DNA from: Pseudopyrenochaeta lycopersici
Lineage: Eukaryota; Ascomycota; Dothideomycetes; Pleosporales; Pseudopyrenochaetaceae
Length of the DNA: 64,000 nucleotides
Direction: 5' to 3'
Assembly: GCA_003313425.1 (NCBI GenBank)
Contig: NHZP01000002.1
Span: 1,488,001 to 1,552,000, forward strand
Shown: positions 42,808 through 53,495 of the stretch, piece after piece
Layout: every line of letters starts with the position of its first letter
Position numbering within the stretch: the first letter of the stretch is position 1
Notes under the pieces: model-generated
What the model saw: the letters and a program-made list of their open reading frames with translations, nothing else
Told to the model about the DNA's origin: nothing
Database searches by the model: none
Program-made: the position numbers and the translations under genes

Positions 42808-44149
42808 ATGGGCGGTCTAGCCTTCGCGAATTTCGTGACGAGCAACGGAAAGCCGCCCGAAATACCTCGCATGCAACCAGAGTTATACAGAAAGATTTCA
42901 GCAGAATGTCAATCAAAATTGGAGACGTTATTCGAGCGAGTGGTTATCCCGAGAGACGCCCCCGCCAAAGCAGATTTTGGCGACATCGATTTTCTCGCCG
43001 GAGGTATTCGGCCCTTAATATCAAACGGCGACATATGGAAAGCCATCAAGGAAGAACTCGGTGCTCGCTTGCACCTGGCTCGAGGTGGCTCTCACTCTTA
43101 TGCTGTCTCACACCCTGAGATTCCAGATGCATATGTACAGGTAGATGTAGAGCTCTCGCCTAGAGACGATACGCCTGAAGGACCTGAACTTTTTGAGTGG
43201 ACACGGTTCATGAAGGGTGACTCAGATTTGCTTCAGATTGTTGGGGTCTCTCATCGTCCTCTTGGTCTTACGTGCAACGACCGGGGCCTTCATCTTCGTG
43301 TGGAGGAGATAGAACCGTGTAAGTGAGCTCGCATGAAATACGCTCGATTATGCCCGATACGTACGCCTAGAACCTGTCCAATGAGTTTCAAGTCTAGTTT
43401 AGCAACGATCAACTTCGTGACTTATTCTGGGCGTATGGGTTTGAAGACATACAGCGCAGTCTCCCTCACGTATCATCTTGCTGATAGCAATGTCGTTTCC
43501 AGATAATAAGAAGAAAGCACTCCTGTTCTTGACACGGGATCCAAAACTAGCCATGGAATTCTATGGGCTCGATGTCGGCAAGCACTCGGTGGGCTTTAAA
43601 GACGAAAATGATCTGTTCGACTGGGCTTCTAGTGGAAGATTCTTTTCCAACCAAATTTTTGAGAGCCGCGTCGAGAAGTCCAACGATCGCTCGCGGCAAA
43701 CCAAAAGGCCCATGTATCGGAGATTTGTCGAAGAGTATATGCCGGCGCATGCAGATAAAGGTGGTACGAACTTGTGGTCTAGGCAACAGGTGCTTCAAGA
43801 AGCTCTCAATGTCTTTGGCAAGCATGCAGAGTACGATGTCATGATTCAACAGCATGTCCTTAAGGAAGCAGAAGAAGACTTATGGAAAAAAATTCGAACG
43901 GTGATACCCGCGGACGGCAACTCTTTAGGCCTGGCTCTTAAGGGCCTGAGACGCTGGGTGGTGTTTCAGAATGGCGAGCCACACATCACTACCGAACCTA
44001 ATCTGGAGAACTATGCGTGGTGGACAACATCAGTAGCAGCGGGCGATAGACCTGTCGTCTTGGAATGGGTAAAACACAACTGGGAGGAGGTGAAGACGCT
44101 GGAAAAGACACGGGCAACTACTGCAAAGGAAGCTACAAAGGCAGGCTGA
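42808..44149 (+). CDS. nucleotidyltransferase-like protein of unknown function, conserved in fungi
   Basis: Two exons, 42808-43318 and 43503-44149, around a 184-bp intron (GTAAGT, GCTGAT branch, TTCCAG) give 385 residues. The splice yields EPYNKKKALLFLTRDPKLAMEF. The motif ADFGDIDFLAG (near residue 60) has the DxD spacing seen in the nucleotidyltransferase superfamily. It resembles a fungal family I know only as hypothetical, with SHSYAVSHPEIPDAYVQVDVE, FEWTRFMKGDSDLLQIVG and LGLTCNDRGLHLRV blocks. A C-terminal region (DLFDWASSGRFFSNQIF and onward) is also typical. Substrate and role are unknown. The start is the first ATG of the frame. Confidence 0.8.
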
Positions 44150-45014
44150 CTGCATATGATCCTCTATCCGTTCATTATTTAAAACTTCTAAAGTAGGGTG
44201 AAAGTCATGCTCAGCGTAGACTAGAACAAATGAACCAAATGGCTAGATGCCTCCAACCAAGGTCGCACCTGTTTTGCAACGCAGGATAGTATTTGCGATG
44301 ACATTAACGCTGGTTCTCCTAAACTGAAACTTCCAATTGTAGAGACTCCAACGACTGGCGGTCTTAGTTCGTATCTCACAGCTCTTCTCAGAAGACCAAG
44401 TGAAGCCCTAGTAACTTTATATACATACACAGCTACACAACAGTCGCCTCATGGCGCAAGCGCTTCTTGGCTACTATCGGAATGACAGTTTTTAAGACGC
44501 AAAATTTCCTGGTGATCACCAGACACCACTGCTAATGGTGCCATCAACTAATGCTCTGTGCCCGAGTGTCTAATACAACAAGAGGCAAGTTCCTCGTGCA
44601 AGATGCGAAAATTCTATTTCGTAGGGGTAATGGAGACTGATTTTGGAGGGGTAACGAAAATGTCCACAGTGGATCTCATTCGCTAGCTTTACAGCGCACA
44701 CCTGCTGCTTCGGCCCGATCAGGAAGGAATGACCACGAGTTTTCCAGCTACCCAAAATTTCGGAGGCTCTGTAAGCTGTTAATTAAGAACTGCGTCACTC
44801 CCTGTATTTTGCCAAGATCTGGTTCCAAGTTCTTATCTTCTTTGTATGTTCCATGGTACCGAGTGGTGGCCGAGCTCATCATCATTCGCTTCTGTTATCA
44901 TTATTGACCTCTTTTCTTGATCGCCTACCGTATAAACAGCCTCTGAATCAGCTTTACCTAGACTTCTGGACGCCAGAGTTAGACCGCGAGTAACCGAAGG
45001 GCTTCGAGGACGAG
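44150..45014. other. intergenic / asparaginase promoter
   Basis: No gene seen. Two HGATAR (GATA-factor, AreA-type) matches lie 115-180 bp before the asparaginase ATG: AGATAAG on the minus strand at 44833-44839 and TGATAA on the minus strand at 44895-44900. Such sites occur by chance about once per 340 bp. Confidence 0.35.
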
Positions 45015-47214
45015 ATGGACGACCAATTCCCAGAACTTCAACTCCCAGAGTCGCGGATTCTGATCGTTATCACTGGTGCGGTCTTTTCTTGCTGTGAGGG
45101 ATGTGTGGGCTAAAAATCAATAGGCGGCACAATATGCATGCGCAAATCCGCAGACGGGCTGGTACCCGCAAGAGGATTCTTGAAAGCGGGACTTGCGCCA
45201 AGACCCGTCTTCAATGATGGATCCTATCCGGAGCCCCTGGAGATCGTGACAGACGACAAGGGCACACGAAAAGCTGTTCAAAGCTTGAGAACGCCAGTCA
45301 GCACATATGAGCGCCGAGTTAGATATTGTGTGCTTGAATTCGAGAAGTTGCTTGATAGCAGCTCAATCGACTCGACCGGATGGGATCAAATTGCGCGAAC
45401 CGTGCATAGAAATTATCAGTTATTTGATGGTTTCGTCATTCTACACGGCACAGATTCTCTAGCCTACACATCCTCCGCGCTCAGTTTCATGTTTCACAAC
45501 CTGGGAAAACCTGTCATTCTTACTGGATCGCAGGCCCCAATGATGGAACTACAGACCGACGCTCAGGATAACCTGTTGAATTCTCTCATAATTGCGGGTC
45601 ACTTCATGATCCCTGAAGTATGCCTCTTTTTCAACTTCAAGCTCTTCCGAGGGAATCGCGCTACCAAAGTATCGGCAGAAGATTTTGATGCCTTTGGTAG
45701 CCCCAATCTTCCCGCACTCGCAACCATTTCATCGACTAGGACGAACGTCTTGTGGCACAGGGTTCACCGCTCGACTGATCTCAGCCCATTTACCATTCAA
45801 ACAAGCTTAGACACGGCGCATGTGGCATGTCTTCGTGTGTTTCCAGGTATCACACCTGCAATGGTGGACGCGGTCTTGCGTTTAGAAGGTTTGAGGGGGC
45901 TGGTGCTCGAAACTTTCGGGGCCGGGAACACCCCAGGAGGACCCGATAGCGAGATGACAAGAACATTGGCAGATGCAGTGAAGAGGGGGATTGTAATAGT
46001 GAACGTAACGCAATGCTTAAGCGGGAGCGTCAGCCCCCTGTATGCTCCAGCAACCATGCTGGGCCGGGCCGGCGTCGTATTTGGTCAGGACATGACGTCG
46101 GAAGCAGCGCTCACCAAGTTGGCCTACCTGCTTGCTCTACCGGATGCTACTCCTGTTGAAGTCGCGAGGCGAATGTCGATTTCTCTCCGCGGCGAGCTGA
46201 CCGAGACAACACGAACGCATTTCGAACATCCTTCACGAAGTGGTGTCCTGACCCCTGAACTCACCAGCCTGACGGCGCTCGGTTATGCTGTGCAAAAGGG
46301 TGATTTGCAGGAAACTAAAGACATCATCCGCGGAGAGCGACGATGGTTGCTCAACGATTGCGACTATCAGATGAATAGCCCTGTTGTAAGTGATCTATTT
46401 CAATTATCCACTCAACGCCCTTTGGCCTATCTATGGTACTACCTTCGACGCCGCACCAGATGTCATAATGATGCATTTTCGGTCCTTTCCACTGAGGTGC
46501 TCCCTCAGCTGAGACTGGATATCTTCGAAGCACAAAGACGATGCATCCTGCGTTTGAAATGTGTACCGAAGATGTCCAGGCTACCCTATACGGCAGGTTG
46601 GGTCTGGGAATCCTTACAGCTTTGCCAGGGTGAAAGATCATGGCCTATGGCAGCACTTGGTGACAGGCCAGCGAGAGTTTGGATTTCCAACGTTCCTGCA
46701 TCAGATGAAAGCCGGTATCGGACACTGTCGTAAAGCAGCACAACTGGCAGTAATTTGAGACAGTGCAAACGCGTCAATCTTTATCTGATAAAGAAACGAG
46801 ATGCCGTCGGCAGAAAAAGGCATGCAGCCATACAGCTCTCAGTTCCAGCCTGGCGGTAATGCAACGCTGTCGCTTATCTATGAGCACAGCATTGCATCCG
46901 GCGCTGGAGCAACTATACTCCGGACGATGATGCGAGCTTGCGTTCATTGCTGACGAACATCCCAGCATCTTGCGGCAACCAGCCCGAATGTCGAAATATT
47001 ACGAGATTTCCTCGCCCAGGGCGCTTCGGTGCATCTTCGAAATCGAGCCGGCCACACCCCGCTTTTCTTGGCTGCAGCAGCGGGGCTAAAAGATCATGTT
47101 CAGACTCTGATCGATGCTGGAGCACATCTTCACTCTGATGAGCAGAGTGCCGCAAAGATGCATGCGGCCGAGGGCGACGGCAACGCTGCGGTGTGGAAGC
47201 TTATCATTGGCTGA
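45015..47214 (+). CDS. L-asparaginase with C-terminal ankyrin repeats
   Basis: Hydrolyses asparagine to aspartate and ammonia; the lack of a signal peptide suggests a cytosolic enzyme. Three exons, 45015-45075, 45124-46385 and 46966-47214, give 523 residues. The first splice builds the active-site ITGGTICMRKSADG (nucleophile T23). The second triad is HGTDSL (T130, D131), and TGSQAPMMELQTDAQDN is also diagnostic. The second splice joins NDCDYQMNSPV to HLAATSPNVEILRDFLAQG. An ankyrin repeat follows (NRAGHTPLFLAAAAGLKDHV), as in the so-called 60-kDa lysophospholipase/asparaginase family. The second intron, 46386-46965, is 580 bp, about ten times the local norm, yet has GTAAGT, a CTGAC branch and CCCAG. 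NmrA lies downstream on the same strand. Confidence 0.92.
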
Positions 47215-48851
47215 ATTAGGCATGCACGATTTGTTCTGCTGGGACCACGGGTAATTATGGCTCTCCAGGCTGCAGCCAGGAACCTCATTCGGATACTCTA
47301 ATTGACGCATGGCGCGCCAGTATGTCGCCATGTCTGGCATGACGGTCCCCAGTGTCTGGTGACGCACTAGGATCAGCCCGACGTCGAGTTTAACGTGCAG
47401 GTTGAATTATTAGGTTACGCGACGGTAATCTGGTGGCTTGATGGCGTTGTTATCAAGAGCTGTTGTACAAAACCCGACCTGAGGCATTGTTGCATTTCAG
47501 AAGAATGCCGTCAAGTACAATCGTGTAGGCCACGACTTTGCACAGGTACATGTCATTACATGGGGGTTAGTCTGTTGAAGGCTTTGACAGACCGGGGCAA
47601 GTAGGGGACGCCCTTGTAGACTAGACATGTAGACCTCGGGAGCTTGTTTTCAGTTAGTCAAAGAATCCTCTGTGCCAAGATCTCACACCTTGATGGCCCT
47701 GCAGGCAAGCAGTTCCATCAGAGCACGTTTCCCGCCTGGTGACCTTGATAGTTCGTGCCGAGCGGTCTGACAATTGTGGACCGCGCCGCTGTTGATATCG
47801 GGACGCATGTTCCGTCAATCCTTTGGGGACCACCGGTACCACGTACGGTCCCTGATTTTAGTGTGGTCCCCCGCATCAAGCCTTAGACGAGGCTTTCCGC
47901 TCTGGGTGGTATTTGCATCGCAAAGCAGGATCTGGTGTGGACCCTTCGTCTAAGGCTTAGCCTACCATGATTGCCTGCACCCCGTAGATAGCGCACGTTG
48001 CTTGCTTGGATAGGCCGCTCTTTGGTCTGCGTACGGCGTGCGTGGTTCTGCAGAGGCTGGAAACGAGCTCGGCTCGGTGGTTCACTTATCTGCCCCCGTG
48101 AGGGGAATTCCACGGACCAACACTGATAGAGTAAACTATTACGGGCATATTGCGCTGACTTAAGTACTCATCGCGCCTTGCGGCCCCAGTCATGTGCTCA
48201 CTGAAGCGTTGTTGGCAGTTAGTCGCAATACCATTCGCCAACTATTATGTAACGCGTTTCCCCAAAGCCCAAATGACAGGGCAAATTTGTGACACAGCAA
48301 ACGGCCGAGATTTGTGTTTCTCCTGCTTTCTCCGCTGGCGCGTCATTGAAGATATTCGCGATTGCTGCTCTTAGAGGCGGCATGCGTGCAGATATCCCAG
48401 AGCGCGACTTCCTCTTTGAACCATCTCGACTAGCTGCCTCCACCTGCCGAACACCTGCATCCCGTCACGTGCCTTGTTCATGCTCGCATTTATTTAAGGC
48501 CTGTTATCAGATTCTGTGCGCGCTACACTCGACCTGCGCTGCCGAATTTGCGGCATCACCGCTGTCCAGCAGAGGACTTGATTTCACTGTCTCACACCAC
48601 CTCTCTCGCCGGCACCCGCTCACCCACCACTCAGCTTCAGCCCAGCTATCTTTCGCAACATCCCAGGAGACCGTCACCCGGTGCTGTCGTGCCTTGGCCC
48701 TGTTTTACTTCGACATCTTCAACGGCATCCCTCCCGAGAAGGATCTTCCTTGCTACTCCACTGCATGCGCGCTGCTCTCAGACTCATATAGCGCCTTTAC
48801 TTCATCTCGAGCCCATTTTCTTTTCTATCGACTACTTTTACGGACACACGA
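47215..48851. other. 1.6 kb gene-free region upstream of nmrA
   Basis: No supported gene. Contains a 13-bp inverted repeat (47,878-47,958) and several GATA motifs: TGATAG near 47,740, AGATAG near 47,990, AGATAAG (minus) near 48,086 and TGATAG near 48,124. CT-rich sequence precedes the nmrA ATG. Confidence 0.4.
47878..47958. repeat. 13-bp perfect inverted repeat
   Basis: AAGCCTTAGACGA at 47878-47890 pairs with TCGTCTAAGGCTT at 47946-47958 across a 55-bp spacer. No coding context; possibly the end of a small degenerate element or a structured site. Confidence 0.7.
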
Positions 48852-50134
48852 ATGCAAAGAACCGTCGTTACTATCAACAGCAATGGCCGCCAATCGGCGA
48901 GCTTCATCCGTGTGGCTGCCGCATTAGGATGGCAAGTGCGCGCACAGATGAGAGATCTGAACGGCATCGTCGCACAAGAGCTATCCGAATTAGAAAACGT
49001 CACCGTCTACATTGGCCGCTTGGAAGACCGAAAATTTCTCGATGACCTGTTTAAGAGCGCGCAATGCGCCTTCATTAATACAACTCATTGGGGAGACGAG
49101 GTTGCCATTGGTCGATCACTAGCTGACGCCGCAAAGAAAGCCGGAATACAACACTACATCTACTCGAGCATGCCTGATCACTCCGTCTTTGGCCAAAACT
49201 GGAAAGCACTACCATTATGGGCGCCCAAATTCACTGTCGAACAATACGTGCGCCAAATTGGCCTGCAAGCGACCTTTGTCTACTGCGGTATCTATCATAA
49301 TAATTTCACCGGCCTGGATTTCCCGCTATTCCGCATGGAGAATCAACGAGATGGAAGTTTTCAATGGCAAGCACCCTTTCACCCCGATCAACCACTCCCG
49401 TGGCTAGACTCGGAGCACGATATAGGGCCAGCTATTTACCAACTTTTTAAGGAAGGCCCACGGAAGTGGAACGGCAAGCGGTAAGCGTATTCTGCATCTG
49501 CATATCTTGCTCCACTTGTAGCGAGCATACCCCACAGTGATCCCATGTGGAGGGTGCAGTCGCCAGCTGTAACTGTCAAATTTTTCCATCGTGTTAAACA
49601 CGTTATTGCTTGGCTGCATCACGCAAAAAGCTATACGCCCACGTGTTCCTCAAGAATGCATACTGACTGAATCAGGGTACCTCTGGCTTTTGCTTCAATG
49701 AGTCCAAAAGAAGTCTGCAACGCCTTCAGTCGCGGTCTCGGGCGGCCAGTCCGGTATAAGCGGGGCCCCGTAGTGATCAACGTTCCCACACCTATCGGTT
49801 ACCGAGAACACCTTGCTGCACTCGAGTACACCCTAGGCGAGAAAGGAGCACCCTACTTTGGACCCGACATTGAGCCTGACGTTCCAGCGGTTGCTCTATC
49901 ACTATGGGAGGGCAACCGTTCCATGGAGGAGTACGCACAGGAAGTGTTCCCAGTCGAAGAGGCCGCCAATGGCTTAACCTGGATGTCTGAGGTAGAGACG
50001 CCTAGGAGGGAGATCGAGATCGACTTCGAACAGATCAATTGCTGACTACTGGCGTCATCTTGCAGGGCGAGATTTTCCAGCATTACAACGGTGTCATGGG
50101 CCTGGCGGAGCAGCTCAACCAGGCCAGGCTTTAA
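48852..50134 (+). CDS. nmrA: NmrA, nitrogen metabolite repression regulator
   Basis: NAD-binding Rossmann protein without dehydrogenase activity. In Aspergillus it restrains the GATA activator AreA when nitrogen is plentiful. Exons 48852-49480, 49676-49991 and probably 50066-50134 give 337 residues. The first intron is 195 bp. The last intron, 49992-50065 (GTAGAG, GCTGACT branch, CTTGCAG), is a proposal; without it the frame runs on to 50045. The N-terminal motif INSNGRQSASFIRVAAALGW is the NmrA-type glycine-poor NAD loop, close to the genuine regulator rather than distant NmrA-like proteins. AFINTTHWGDEVAIGRSLADAAK, HYIYSSMPDHS and WAPKFTVEQYVRQ are also NmrA hallmarks. FPVEEAANGLTWM is the conserved end. 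Confidence 0.9.
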
Positions 50135-50741
50135 TTCCTTCGGTCGATCGGTCCACCTTCCACTTCCATCGGCGTCAGCGACAGCATTGCGGCGGTGTCC
50201 GGTCTCCTAACTTTCCATTCAACATCAGCAGCTAGAAAAGCGGTATGTGCATAGTACATGACATACCTGACACGGATCTCTCGGTATACGACTATCAGGC
50301 CATCTCTGGACCATACGTGGTCTTGCGTCCAAGCATGGTGTTTGGGCTACCTTTTTTCCAGCATGGGCGGGTGCATTTGCTCAATACCTACCATTGGCGG
50401 CGATTTGCATTTACAAAAGTTTTGATATCTTCGTGCTGTAAAAAGAAAGCGTTTCCACGACTCCCCTTTAGCTATATAGAGTATGATGCCGACTACTTTA
50501 TAGTAGCGCGTACAGTTCTTATGACGGCAACTCAGCAAATAATAAATTCAGATAAATAAATTTTATAGTCCTGATTTCGACACGACTGCCTGAGAACGAA
50601 ATTTTGATGGACTAAGTGAGAAATCGGACGGGGCTGTTCATGGCAGTCAATTCCGCTTCGAAGACCGCTTACATAAGCGGCCTCGAATTTCTCAGGCGTC
50701 CGATACTTGTACCTCTGAACAAACCACAACTCCACACGCCA
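50135..50741. other. intergenic, no gene seen
   Basis: AT-rich in its second half, with only short frames. Carries the promoter of the bL19m gene. Confidence 0.45.
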
Positions 50742-51713
50742 ATGTCAGCCGCAATACCATGCACGCGGGCAGCAGCCCCGCGTGTTGCAGCCAGAACTAC
50801 ACGATGCCGACGATTGATGAGCACCGAGACCGTCTCCGCCACGCCAGTTGCTTCCGTAGCGCCCACTCTCCCCAGGAAGCCTGTGGTCCCAGTGCACGCG
50901 AAATCTCTCAGCGAGAGGATGCATAAGGCCATGTACCCACAATACTACGAAGGAAAAAGGTCGACAGCAGTGACTGCTAAAGGATCAGTACGGACTAAGA
51001 AGGAGAAACCCATTAGTTCGAAATGGAGTCCAGTGATGAAGGAGGCGACTGTGGTGAAGAGTCTAAGTATGTTCGCTCTCCGGTAGCCATTGAAGCTCGC
51101 ATTCCTCATGCATAGCTCAATTGGCCATTTATCGTAGGCTGAATGGCGCAATCATACTAACATGCATCCAGGCGGAGCTTTTGGTGTCCCCGTCTTTAAG
51201 CCTTCGGCCGCCAACATCAAGAAAACTTGTCCTAACCCCGTCGCAACTGTAACTGCCTCCCAAACCACTCTCCTCGACCCAACCGGCGCGCGAACCCGCC
51301 TTTTCGCCAAAGATAATCCGGAGTGCGCGCGTGTTGGCGATATCCTGCTTGTGCGCCAACGCACCGGTGATCCCTTCGCCGGGGTATGCATTAATATTCG
51401 TCGCCGCGGCGTTGACACCGCTATTCTTTTGCGCGGTCAGCTTACCCGCGTCGGTGTGGAGATGTGGTATAAGATCTACAGTCCTCTAGTGGAGGGCATT
51501 GAGGTTGTGCAGAGGGCGGCGAAGAGGGCGAGAAGAGCGAGATTGACGTACATGAGGCTGGTTAAACATGACAGAGGAAGTGTGGAGAATGTAGTCAGGA
51601 TGTATCTGAGACAGAAGGCGGCGCTGGGAACAGCAGATGGGAAGAAGGGAGGAGCTGCAAAGGCCGCAGCTATGGGCGGTAAAAAACCAAAGGGCCGCGG
51701 GAAGAAGAGGTAG
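50742..51713 (+). CDS. Mitochondrial ribosomal protein bL19m
   Basis: Component of the mitochondrial large ribosomal subunit. Two exons, 50742-51066 and 51172-51713, around a 105-bp intron with the canonical ACTAAC branch give 288 residues. The N-terminus is rich in Ala, Arg and Thr without acids (AAIPCTRAAAPRVAARTTRC), as expected for a presequence; upstream in-frame Met codons exist. The L19 core is VGDILLVRQRTGDPFAGVC, INIRRRGVDTAILLRGQLTR, then VGVEMWYKIYSPLVEGIEVV and RRARLTYMR. A Lys/Gly/Ala-rich C-terminal extension (KKGGAAKAAAMGGKKPKGRGKKR) is fungal-specific and likely contacts rRNA. Confidence 0.9.
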
Positions 51714-52053
51714 TCTTGTGTAGAAGATATCGCAAGGGAGATGATTGTATCATATCACGGCATTTACGGTGCTTGGGATGGCTATTAGCATACTGTACAA
51801 ATATGTACAACATATTGGGCAATATCAAGAGCTTCTGCCTCAACATTTGTCCTTCATGAAAAGTGTGCTCGTATTGCGAAGCTGAAAAGCACCCTATGGC
51901 GCAGAATGACTCGTAGTTGAGGTATCTCGTTCCCTTCTAGTCTCTTAGGAATCAAAAGCTCACAGATCATTCAGCCTGGCCCCGACTACCCGCATGGAGA
52001 GCGAATTCACATTCGTTACCCATCTCCTCCATCCCTAGACTTCACCTCTTCGA
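51714..52053. other. convergent 3' region, no gene seen
   Basis: Between the convergent bL19m and Pmp3 genes. No feature beyond presumed terminators. Confidence 0.5.
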
Positions 52054-52479
52054 CTACACAGTCCCATATCCCTGCTGGCCCTGACGCTGAACTGGAACGC
52101 CTTGCTGAGCCACCGGCACCCCTCCACCCACTGGCGCATTAACGTTCGCTGCAGCTACCGGCGCCCCGCGATGGCCACCGTTCTGCACCTTCTGGCTATA
52201 TACACCAGCTGCGGGACGCGCATTATAGATTCCCGCGCGCACCTCGTCGCGGCGCTTGAAGTACACATATTCGATGTAGAAGGCGTGGATGTGGCCAGGG
52301 AAGTACCCCAGGATTGTGAGCAGGATGTTGATGAGCAGATCGACGCCGCAGCCGGCTACGAGGAAGACGCCAACTGGGGGAACTGGAGGCGTGTTGTTAG
52401 CAGGATAGGTGGGGAGTTGTGGGGAAGAGGGGCAAGTACCGAAGATGGTAATGATGATTAGAAGAAGGGTTTTGATCAT
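52054..52479 (-). CDS. PMP3: Plasma membrane proteolipid 3 (Pmp3 / UPF0057)
   Basis: Small hydrophobic plasma-membrane protein that affects membrane potential and salt tolerance. Two exons, 52440-52479 and 52054-52382, around intron 52383-52439 (GTACTT...CTCCAG) give 122 residues. Splicing makes MIKTLLLIIITIFVPPVGVF, and GCGVDLLINILLTILGYFPG and HIHAFYIEYVYFKRR complete the two-helix family core of about 60 residues. ATG 52479 was chosen because the family starts right at the first helix. A Gly/Val/Gln-rich hydrophilic tail of about 60 residues extends beyond the usual yeast length, as in other filamentous fungi. Confidence 0.92.
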   Translation of the reverse strand: MIKTLLLIIITIFGTCPSSPQLPTYPANNTPPVPPVGVFLVAGCGVDLLINILLTILGYFPGHIHAFYIEYVYFKRRDEVRAGIYNARPAAGVYSQKVQNGGHRGAPVAAANVNAPVGGGVPVAQQGVPVQRQGQQGYGTV

Positions 52480-53495
52480 TTTTTCAGCGGATTTTCGAGT
52501 TGCTCTGGTGTTTGATAGTGGATGAGATTGATAGTTCGTTTTCTTTCCGTTGGATGCCTTTCGGTTTTGTAGTAAAGCGCTACTAAATGGAATGTTCGTC
52601 GGCTGTTTTGTGCAAAACAAACTCAAAAAGTTCTAGAAAACAACTTAGCAAGGCGAACAAGAGAGTTTATAAAGCGGCCATGTCCAACGACCCACGCCAT
52701 AATTGTCACGCCTCGCTCTTCTGCGTTTCGGGCGAAACGTCATGTTCTAGGTCCAGTTATGTGTGATTGGCTATATAAATAGTGTGGCGCAGGCCGGATG
52801 TGGCGGAAGCTTGACTCGGAAGGGGGGCTTGCGTGGCACTGTTATCGAATCAGCGCGATGAGTACATGTTTGTCATGGCAGATGCTGGTGAATATGGTAA
52901 GAGTAGCGAGCATAATCCTTGTAAGAGATCATGATGAGCTGTTCTTAAGTGAAGATCGATGACGTCGCATCATCCGGATATCTTTCTTTCCCTGAGTACC
53001 TTGCTGCGCTTGGCTACTGTACCTATGCGCAGTTCTTCGCTGCAATTTATTTCGAAAGTGGGTCTTGCTGGACAAATTTTTTGAAGGCCTGTAAAGCTTC
53101 ATGCTCATGTGCCGACACTGATAGGAGAATATATCCAGTCGTAAATGCAACCCAGCGCTCATCGCTTCAACGTCCGACAATGCGCCGATTCTCAGGTCGT
53201 TCATTGTTATTGGGCCTCATGATATGCCGCATGCACAATTATTTTATTAAGTCACAGGGATCAATATCGGATAAAGAAGACAAAAGAGGACGTCTTATAC
53301 TGGTAGCTTGAATCGAATAAACCATTTGAGATGTCGGCTCCTCCCGATAATTTGCTTTACATCGTCGTAGACTGGAAGAGTCGTGGCGGCGTTTCTTGGG
53401 GTTCAAGGGCAGGTGATTAGTGCCTCAGCCGCATGAGAATCCAACAAACATGCAGATGGTTTTAGCATGCCTTCATACCTACGACATTTACTAGC
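52480..53495. other. 1 kb intergenic, no gene seen
   Basis: Upstream of Pmp3 and of the HET pseudogene. No supported feature. Confidence 0.45.

Noticed and set aside
50245..50559. 104-codon plus-strand frame
   Set aside because: AT-rich, no motif, no splice context; likely chance.
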